From positions 1 through 64,000 of the forward strand of contig JANQQC010000047.1 in NCBI GenBank assembly GCA_028285145.1: DNA of 64,000 bases. The letters are read 5' to 3'. The notes under the pieces are model-generated. The model was not told where the DNA came from. It was given only the letters and a program-made list of their open reading frames with translations, and searched no databases. The position numbers and the translations under genes were made by a program. Of this stretch, positions 58,122-64,000 are shown piece by piece (the first letter of the stretch is position 1; every line of letters begins with the position of its first letter). Source of the DNA: Hyphomonadaceae bacterium (GTDB lineage Bacteria; Pseudomonadota; Alphaproteobacteria; Caulobacterales; Hyphomonadaceae).

Positions 58122-60248
58122 ATGTTTGACAAGCAAACCGTGTCGCTGGAATGGGCCGGCCGCACGCTCACACTCGAAACTGGACGCGTCGCGCGCCAGG
58201 CCGATGGCTCCGTCCTCGTCACCTATGGCGACACGACAGTTCTCGCCAATGCGACCTTCCGGAAGGAAGCCAAGCCCGGCCAGGATTTCTTCCCGCTGAC
58301 GGTGAACTATCAGGAGAAATACTACGCATCGGGACGCATTCCCGGCGGCTTCTTCAAGCGCGAAGGCCGCCCGACCGAGAAAGAGACGCTGACGTCTCGC
58401 CTCATCGACCGCCCGATCCGCCCGCTTTTCGTCAAAGGCTTCAAGAACGAAGTCCAGGTCGTCCTCACCGCGATTTCCTATGATCTGGAAAACGATCCGG
58501 ACATTCTGGGCATGATCGGCGCATCTGCCGCGCTCGTCCTGTCCGGCGCGCCCTTCATGGGCCCGATCGGCGGCGCGCGCGTCGGCTACAAGGATGGCGA
58601 GTATATCATCAACCCAACCATCGAAGAGCTCGAAGACAGCGAGCTTGATCTCGTCGTCGCCGGAACCAACGATGCCGTGATGATGGTGGAGTCGGAAGCC
58701 TATGAGCTTTCCGAGGACGTCATGCTCGGCGCGGTTATGGCCGGCCACGAAGCCATGCAGCCTGTGATCAATGCTATCATCGAGCTGGCCGAAAAAGCTG
58801 CCAAGGATCCGTTCGAGTTCGAGCCGGAAGACTATTCCAGCGAACTGAGAGCCATTCAGGACCTTGTTGGCGCGGACCTGTCTGACGCCTACAAGATCAC
58901 CGAGAAGCTTGAGCGTCAGGAAGCAGTCGGCGCGGCACGCGAGAAGGCTGCGGCTGAACTCGTCGCGACTGAAGACGCGCCTGATGGCATGGACGCGCAA
59001 GTATTCAAGACCGCTTTCAAGGAAGCCGAAGCTTCTGTCGTTCGCGGCGACATCATCAAGACCGGTAAACGGATTGACGGACGCTCTCTCGATCAGGTTC
59101 GCCCGATCGTGGCTGAAGCCGGCCTGCTGCCGCGCACGCATGGCTCCTCGCTGTTCACCCGCGGTGAAACGCAGGCGCTTTGCGTGGCAACGCTCGGCAC
59201 GGCCGATGATGAGCAGTTCATTGACGGCCTGGACGGCACCTCAAAGTCCAAATTCATGCTGCACTACAACTTCCCGCCCTACTCCGTCGGTGAGACGGGC
59301 CGGATGGGAGGCGCAGGCCGCCGGGAGATCGGTCACGGCAAACTCGCCTGGCGCGCGCTTCAAGCCGTCCTGCCCGAGCATGAAGAGTTCCCGTACACGG
59401 TTCGCCTTGTGTCCGAGATCACCGAGTCCAACGGGTCCTCGTCCATGGCAACAGTTTGTGGCTGCTCGCTGGCCATGATGGATGCGGGCGTCCCTGTGAA
59501 GCGGGCTGTGTCCGGCATTGCTATGGGCCTTATCAAGGAAGATGATGGCGTGGCGGTTCTCTCCGATATTCTCGGGGACGAAGACCACCTCGGCGACATG
59601 GACTTCAAGGTGGCTGGCACCACTGAGGGCATCACGTCCCTACAGATGGACATCAAGATTGCCGGCATCACCAAGGAGATCATGGCCACTGCGCTCGAGC
59701 AGGCCAAGGGCGGCCGTGCGCACATTCTCGGCGAGATGGCGAAAGCGCTCGACTCCAACCGGACAGAGCTGTCTGAAAACGCCCCGCAAATGGAAATGAT
59801 GAAAGTCCCGGTCGACAAGATCCGAGACGTTATCGGCTCCGGCGGCAAGACGATCCGCGGCATCGTGGAAGAGTCCGGCGCTAAGGTGAACATCGATGAT
59901 GATGGCACCGTGCAAATCTCTGCATTGGATCGTCCGTCCATCGAGAAAGCCATGCAGATGATCAAGGAACTCACAGCCGAAGCTGAAGTCGGCGAGATCT
60001 ACGAAGGCACAGTTGTGTCGATTAAGGATTTCGGTGCCTTCGTGAACTTCTTCGGACCGAAGGATGGCCTTGTGCACGTGTCGCAAATGGCGAACGAACG
60101 CGTCGGTCATCCGAAGGATGTGGTCAAGGAAGGCGACAAGGTCTTCGTGAAGCTGATGGGCTTCGACGACCGCGGAAAAGTCCGTCTCTCGATGAAAGTT
60201 GTCGACCAGGAAACCGGCAAGGAACTGGAAACCGACAACGCGGAATAA
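58122..60248 (+). CDS. pnp: Polynucleotide phosphorylase
   Basis: A 708-residue 3'-5' exoribonuclease. Two RNase PH domains (first near [20 protein letters not shown]-type residues 85-105, second near [13 protein letters not shown]), then a KH domain ([18 protein letters not shown]) and an S1 domain ([18 protein letters not shown]). It degrades mRNA with phosphate and joins the degradosome. A terminator follows. Confidence 0.98.
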   Translation: MFDKQTVSLEWAGRTLTLETGRVARQADGSVLVTYGDTTVLANATFRKEAKPGQDFFPLTVNYQEKYYASGRIPGGFFKREGRPTEKETLTSRLIDRPIRPLFVKGFKNEVQVVLTAISYDLENDPDILGMIGASAALVLSGAPFMGPIGGARVGYKDGEYIINPTIEELEDSELDLVVAGTNDAVMMVESEAYELSEDVMLGAVMAGHEAMQPVINAIIELAEKAAKDPFEFEPEDYSSELRAIQDLVGADLSDAYKITEKLERQEAVGAAREKAAAELVATEDAPDGMDAQVFKTAFKEAEASVVRGDIIKTGKRIDGRSLDQVRPIVAEAGLLPRTHGSSLFTRGETQALCVATLGTADDEQFIDGLDGTSKSKFMLHYNFPPYSVGETGRMGGAGRREIGHGKLAWRALQAVLPEHEEFPYTVRLVSEITESNGSSSMATVCGCSLAMMDAGVPVKRAVSGIAMGLIKEDDGVAVLSDILGDEDHLGDMDFKVAGTTEGITSLQMDIKIAGITKEIMATALEQAKGGRAHILGEMAKALDSNRTELSENAPQMEMMKVPVDKIRDVIGSGGKTIRGIVEESGAKVNIDDDGTVQISALDRPSIEKAMQMIKELTAEAEVGEIYEGTVVSIKDFGAFVNFFGPKDGLVHVSQMANERVGHPKDVVKEGDKVFVKLMGFDDRGKVRLSMKVVDQETGKELETDNAE

Positions 60249-60282
60249 AAATTCCGAAGACGGACGATTATTGAATATCGAT

Positions 60283-60310
60283 AAAGGCCGCTATCATAGC
60301 GGCCTTTTTT
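60283..60310 (+). terminator. pnp terminator
   Basis: AAAGGCCGCTA and TAGCGGCCTTT form a perfect 11-base stem with a TCA loop, running into a T tract. It ends the rpsO-pnp unit. Confidence 0.95.
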
Positions 60311-60424
60311 CGTGCTTGGCGCGAAAAATATTCTCCGGGCCCAGTATACCCGGAAACACTACAGACATGCGGATTTTCCGGGCCAGAAGCACCGTCTACG
60401 GACGGAAAAATGCACCAAATCGAG

Positions 60425-60446
60425 TTGACACATAACTGTCATATAA
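60425..60446 (+). promoter_or_regulatory. Possible Pho box before the first CAP gene
   Basis: TTGACACATAA and CTGTCATATAA are adjacent 11-base repeats (8 of 11 positions identical) 16 bases before the start codon. The second copy is a close match to a PhoB half-site (CTGTCATA-A), and PhoB sites are 11-base direct repeats. A TTGACA also begins the first copy. Confidence 0.4.
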
Positions 60447-60461
60447 CTCAATTTCGGTGTT

Positions 60462-61298
60462 ATGTTACAGAAATATGACAAACTCCTCGCAACAACAGCG
60501 CTGGCCGTAGCGGCGCTAGCGGGATCAGCAATGGCTGACGCTGTCGGCGACTTGCCTGCATGTGATCTATCGGAAGGCTACGCCAACAACACTGCTGCCT
60601 TTAGCGCGCAACTGGAAAGCTGCCTGGCAGATCAAAGCACGACGGTCCATCGCGGCGATGTCGAAGCCAACGTACTTGCCCTGACCCAGCGCCATAGAAG
60701 CCGGCTTGGTCTGGACGAACTCGAAACCCGTTCTTCACTCGATATGGCGGCGCAGGCTCATGCGCTCGACATGGCTGCCCGCAGCTATGCTGCGCACAAG
60801 GACCTTGAAGGTCGAGGCCACCTGCATCGCGTGCGCACCCTCGACCGATCCGTGCTGATCGGGTCGGCTGGCGCGAACATCGCGGCTGGCGGACTGGGCA
60901 CCGGCGTGGACGCGTTCAATGCGCTGACGGCTGATCCGGTGAACCGGGACAACCTCTCCCGGGATGCCTTCTCGCATGTCGGTGTCGGTGCCGCTGAAGC
61001 CGCCGATGGAACGATCTACGTGGTGCAGTTGTTTGCCCAGATCGATGGCGAACTGGAAACCCCCATTCCCGCCGCCCTCAGCTCAAGCGCCAAGCTTGAT
61101 GCGTCTTTTGTGGATGCGGGCTTTGAGCATGTCGGCTGGTCGCTGACAGATGAAGCCGGCCGCCTGCTTGATCGCGGCTATGGAGAGCGCGTCACCGCGA
61201 CGCTCGACGCGGCGCAGTCGGCCTTCATCAATGTAGATGTCGCCCGGCATGGTGGCGACACCTATTCGCTGAAGGGACCACGCGTCACCGGCCAATAG
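60462..61298 (+). CDS. Secreted CAP-domain protein with degenerate site
   Basis: A 278-residue protein with a Sec signal (LLATTALAVAALAGSAMADA) and a CAP/SCP fold (about 60-185). The first CAP histidine remains (AQAHALDMAA) but the usual Glu region is GSAGANIAAG and the second His region is DPVNRDNL, so the tetrad is incomplete. A C-terminal beta region (about 190-278) follows. A related complete CAP gene lies at 62134-62967. Function is unknown. Confidence 0.78.
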   Translation: MLQKYDKLLATTALAVAALAGSAMADAVGDLPACDLSEGYANNTAAFSAQLESCLADQSTTVHRGDVEANVLALTQRHRSRLGLDELETRSSLDMAAQAHALDMAARSYAAHKDLEGRGHLHRVRTLDRSVLIGSAGANIAAGGLGTGVDAFNALTADPVNRDNLSRDAFSHVGVGAAEAADGTIYVVQLFAQIDGELETPIPAALSSSAKLDASFVDAGFEHVGWSLTDEAGRLLDRGYGERVTATLDAAQSAFINVDVARHGGDTYSLKGPRVTGQ

Positions 61299-61347
61299 GC
61301 AAACGAGACATTCGAAAAACGCATCGCCGGGAGACCAGCGGCGCGTC

Positions 61348-61392
61348 GGGCACCCGGACATCCTCGAACCCTGTCCGGGTGCCCTTCTTTTT
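61348..61392 (+). terminator. Terminator of the first CAP gene
   Basis: GGGCACCCGGACA and TGTCCGGGTGCCC form a perfect 13-base stem with an 11-base loop, followed by TTCTTTTT. Confidence 0.93.
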
Positions 61393-61419
61393 GCCGGCGG
61401 CCCGGGATAAACGGGAGCC

Positions 61420-62124
61420 ATGGCTAAACGCTCATCTTCATTCGTCATTGGCTTGTCCGGCGGTTCCGGCTCCGGCAAGTCGACCGTCGCCACCGCGCTG
61501 ATGGAACAACTCAGCCCCGGTGAGGCCGTTCAATTTCATGAAGACGGCTACTATTGGCCGATGTCGGAATACGGCGCACACGACACCGAAGAGCAGCGCG
61601 CCGCCATCATTGCGCGCGTGAACTATGATGATCCGAGTTCCAAGGACACAGCTTACATGGCGCGCGATCTCGCCACCCTGAAGGCAGGCGACGTCATCGA
61701 GCAGCCCGTTTACGATTATGCGGCCCACGACCGGGCCAGCGAGACCGAAACAATCAAGCCGGCCAAAGTGATCATCCTTGAAGGCATCCATGTGCTCTCG
61801 ATCCCGGAGATTGCTCCCCTGATCGACCTGTCGGTTTATGTCGACACACCGGTTGACCTGCGCCTCGCGCGTCGGATTCGGCGCGACGTGGTCGAGCGCG
61901 GTCGGGATGTGGACAGCGTGCTGCGTCAGTATGTCGGCACCGTCCGGCCCGCACATTACCGCTTCACGCACCCGTCCAAGTACCAGTCCGATCTCGTTAT
62001 CGCCGATGAGGGCCTGCCCGCTTATGGCAATGTTCGGCCCACCAAGGATGCTGTTGAGCGGATGCTGGCACCGATTCTTGAGCGGCTGCGCCGGCAGGGT
62101 GTTATCGAGGATGTCGTTCGCTAG
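61420..62124 (+). CDS. udk: Uridine kinase
   Basis: A 234-residue kinase phosphorylating uridine or cytidine for pyrimidine salvage. The P-loop GLSGGSGSGKSTVA is at about 12-25; EDGYYWPM, NYDDPSS and ILEGIHVLSIPE are the uridine-kinase features, and RRIRRDVVERGRD the lid. It lies between two CAP-domain genes and runs into the second after 9 bases. Confidence 0.94.
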   Translation: MAKRSSSFVIGLSGGSGSGKSTVATALMEQLSPGEAVQFHEDGYYWPMSEYGAHDTEEQRAAIIARVNYDDPSSKDTAYMARDLATLKAGDVIEQPVYDYAAHDRASETETIKPAKVIILEGIHVLSIPEIAPLIDLSVYVDTPVDLRLARRIRRDVVERGRDVDSVLRQYVGTVRPAHYRFTHPSKYQSDLVIADEGLPAYGNVRPTKDAVERMLAPILERLRRQGVIEDVVR

Positions 62125-62133
62125 AGTGCGTTC

Positions 62134-62967
62134 ATGCGCGCGCTTCTATTTCTGGCCGCCCTGCTCTGGTCCGGAGCAGCGCATGCCTGCCTCCTGAACC
62201 CCGATGCCCGGCCAGACCGAGTCGCGGACTTTGCGGCCGGCGCCTTTGACTGCCTCAACACGCCGCCACGCGGATATGCGTTCGAGGCGCGCATCGAGGC
62301 CGACTTCATCGCCCGGGTGAACGAGACGCGCCGGCGCGCAGGATTGCCTTCGCTCGAACATCGCCCGGAGCTGACGCTTGCGGCGCGTTATCACAGCCTC
62401 GACATGGCGGCGAATGACTATTTTGCCCATAACGGCCCGAACGGGCGCACACATGCCGACCGGATCGCCGCGCTCGACCGGCGTTTGCTCTGGCAAGCTG
62501 CGCGGGAAAACCTCGCCAAGATCGGCGGGCGCACGGACAAGGTCGCCGAACTGCTTCACGAGAGCCTGATGGACAGCCCCGGTCACCGCGCCAATATTCT
62601 CGCCCGGAATGTCGATCATATCGCCGTCGGCGTGGTGCGGCGGGACAATGAAGTGCTGGTGACGCAGCTCTTCGTCGCCGAAGCGGGCGCGCTGAGCGCA
62701 AACGCCCCGCTCAGCCTCTCTCCCGGTGAACGCTTCTGGCCCTTTGCCATCATGAACGGGTTGAGCTTCAGCCGCTTCCGCGCAGATGCAGGCGGGGACA
62801 CCCTTGTGCCCTTTACGGCAACTGCGGACGGGCGGTGGCTGGCACCAGACGAGGCGCTCGGCGATGCCATTATCGAGGCGCGCGGCGAAACCCGCGGCGA
62901 GCGCGAGGGTGTGACAAGCTACATCTATCTGCGCGGCCCGGCCGTGAGCCTGGACGAATCCCCATAG
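62134..62967 (+). CDS. Secreted CAP-domain protein
   Basis: A 277-residue protein with a Sec signal (LLFLAALLWSGAAHA) and a complete CAP domain: AARYHSLDMAANDYFAH, ARENLAKIG and SPGHRANILARN carry the His-Glu-Glu-His set, and HIAVGVVRRDN follows. A C-terminal beta domain is shared with the paralogue upstream. It starts 9 bases after udk, so they are probably cotranscribed. Confidence 0.85.
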   Translation: MRALLFLAALLWSGAAHACLLNPDARPDRVADFAAGAFDCLNTPPRGYAFEARIEADFIARVNETRRRAGLPSLEHRPELTLAARYHSLDMAANDYFAHNGPNGRTHADRIAALDRRLLWQAARENLAKIGGRTDKVAELLHESLMDSPGHRANILARNVDHIAVGVVRRDNEVLVTQLFVAEAGALSANAPLSLSPGERFWPFAIMNGLSFSRFRADAGGDTLVPFTATADGRWLAPDEALGDAIIEARGETRGEREGVTSYIYLRGPAVSLDESP

Positions 62968-63136
62968 AAACCCCGCATTGACGGAGCCTCTCGCCCGCGA
63001 TACGCGGCTGCCATGTGCAAGCGGACGCAATACCAGCAACAGACCCAAACCATCTACTCTGGTGGTCTGCGCTTGTGCACGCCGAAGCGACCCGCTCTTT
63101 AGACCGGTCCTTCCTCTCTCAAGCCTCGCCGCCTCG

Positions 63137-63165
63137 GGCGGGCTTGTGCGCATGTAAAGCCCGCC
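63137..63165. repeat. Perfect stem-loop before the next gene
   Basis: GGCGGGCTT and AAGCCCGCC form a 9-base stem with an 11-base loop, 29 bases before the next start codon. It has no T tract, so it may be a leader structure or a remnant terminator of the CAP gene. Confidence 0.4.
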
Positions 63166-63194
63166 GGGCGTCTTCACACTAGGAGACAACCGAT

Positions 63195-63659
63195 ATGGTT
63201 TTTCACTCAGACGCAGACCTTGAATACATCGCCCACGGGATCATCACCCGCACGCTGCCCAAGGCGGACTGGACCCACCCTGCCCATTGGGCCGCCGCAG
63301 CATGGCTCCTTGCGGTGCCTGAGATCGATGCGCACGCGGAGATGCCGGGACTTATTCGCGCCTACAATGAAGCGTGCGGCGTCCCGAACACCGATCACGA
63401 CGGCTATCATGAGACCATCACACTGGCCTCACTGCACATGATGGCGCTCGCTATGGGCGGTGCCTCGCCCGGCAAGCCTTTGTACGACAGGGTGAACAGC
63501 CTCGTCGCATCCGCTCTTGGACGGCCGGACTGGATTTCGTCCTATTGGTCGAGCGCCACTCTCTTCTCGCCACGCGCGCGCCGGGCATGGGTTACGCCAG
63601 ACCTCGCGCCGCTGCCAGCAAGCAAAGCGGCGTTTCAAGCGGCTTATTGCGTCGACTGA
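63195..63659 (+). CDS. Conserved hypothetical protein
   Basis: A 154-residue soluble protein with conserved-looking charged blocks: DADLEYIAHGIITRTLPKADW, THPAHWAAAAWLL, DGYHETITLAS and SYWSSATLFSPRARR. The His/Glu positions resemble a small metal or catalytic site. The family occurs in many proteobacteria without known function. AGGAGA precedes the ATG. Confidence 0.75.
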   Translation: MVFHSDADLEYIAHGIITRTLPKADWTHPAHWAAAAWLLAVPEIDAHAEMPGLIRAYNEACGVPNTDHDGYHETITLASLHMMALAMGGASPGKPLYDRVNSLVASALGRPDWISSYWSSATLFSPRARRAWVTPDLAPLPASKAAFQAAYCVD

Positions 63660-63662
63660 GCG

Positions 63663-64000
63663 CTACAGAAAGGACGCGATGTCGCCGAGCGGTTTCTTGA
63701 TCAGCGCATGTTTGGGCGTCATGGCGTCGGCTGCGGGATAGCCCGCCACGAGAATGAGAAACGGCTTCTCGGTTGGCGGACGCCCGCAGGCCTCGTTCAG
63801 GAATTTCATCGGGTTGGGTGTGTGCACGAGTGTGGCAAGGCCCGCATTATGGCAGGCGGCGATGAGCATGCCCGTTGCGATGCCGACGCTCTCATGGATG
63901 TAGTAGTTCTTGTTGTCATCACCGGCGCGGACACCGCCGCGCCTTTGAGCAAAGATGCAGATCAGCCATGGCGCGATTTCCATGTAGGGCTTGTCGGCAT
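63663..64000 (-). CDS. Nitroreductase-family protein, partial
   Basis: The C-terminal part of a protein that begins beyond the window; the open frame continues to base 64000. [38 protein letters not shown] and [14 protein letters not shown] are the FMN-binding nitroreductase C-terminal blocks. Substrate and full length cannot be judged. It is convergent with the preceding gene, 3 bases apart. Confidence 0.85.
   Translation of the reverse strand, partial: ADKPYMEIAPWLICIFAQRRGGVRAGDDNKNYYIHESVGIATGMLIAACHNAGLATLVHTPNPMKFLNEACGRPPTEKPFLILVAGYPAADAMTPKHALIKKPLGDIASFL

Noticed and set aside
62146-63189. Long minus-strand frame across the second CAP gene and its 3' spacer
   Set aside because: It mirrors CAP codons, has no domain and no ribosome site.

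Overview
The window looks like a piece of an alphaproteobacterial chromosome, most likely Caulobacterales/Hyphomonadaceae-like. The evidence is the PhyR-NepR-EcfG general stress switch with an HWE-family histidine kinase (8.8-10.5 kb), PhaR with acetoacetyl-CoA reductase, the ddl-ftsQ-ftsA-ftsZ-lpxC order, and the high-GC coding bias. The genus is an inference; no 16S or other decisive marker is present. I see no insertion sequence, prophage or CRISPR array. Nearly everything is housekeeping or cell-envelope sequence, with a few accessory genes spliced in.

Layout. 0-2.4 kb: a COG0523 metal-chaperone GTPase behind a possible Zur box, then a methyltransferase. 2.5-4.7 kb: an orphan TatA-like protein directly downstream of a short-chain dehydrogenase with a twin-arginine signal, preceded by a LysR regulator. 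4.7-7.4 kb: an AlkK-type acyl-CoA ligase and a lipoprotein glycerophosphodiesterase. 7.4-10.5 kb: the general stress response locus. 10.8-14.9 kb: a PilZ protein, a DUF2256 protein, tRNA-Arg(ACG), a NylC/DmpA-type P1 peptidase, and a lipoprotein gamma-glutamyltransferase coupled to an exported thioredoxin-fold protein. 15-22.5 kb: PrmA-like methyltransferase, aminopeptidase P, phaR/phaB, gloB with a cupin, and a lone PII protein. 22.5-28 kb: DUF983, DUF4349, GNAT, an exported family I pyrophosphatase, a multi-span membrane protein with a strong upstream dyad, a methyltransferase and a fasciclin protein. 28.1-30.2 kb: a DUF3883 PD-(D/E)XK nuclease directly behind argG. 30.3-35.4 kb: a VWA lipoprotein, MarR with a monooxygenase, PH-domain and DUF4112 proteins, typA/bipA. 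35.5-47 kb: ligA, recN, bamD, an XRE regulator and a partial dcw cluster (lpxC, ftsZ, ftsA, ftsQ, ddl). 47.2-49.2 kb: a TonB-dependent-receptor-like protein on the opposite strand between ddl and murB. 50-54 kb: phhA, MDR oxidoreductase, YafY regulator, GST, lipoprotein. 54.4-60.3 kb: truB, rpsO and pnp, with a second copy of the multi-span membrane family and a class III aminotransferase between truB and rpsO. 60.4-64 kb: two CAP-domain secreted proteins on either side of a uridine kinase, a conserved hypothetical gene and a partial nitroreductase.

Much of the accessory content points to the cell envelope: Tat-exported SDR, lipoprotein GDPD and GGT, exported thioredoxin, exported pyrophosphatase, fasciclin, VWA lipoprotein, TBDR and CAP proteins. 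The best candidates for something little described are the Tat-SDR/TatA pair (2.5-3.6 kb), the argG-linked DUF3883 nuclease (28.1-29.0 kb), the paired CAP proteins with a possible Pho box (60.4-63.0 kb), and the two membrane paralogues whose upstream regions carry ATCAAT/ATTGAT half-sites (26.05 and 56.18 kb).
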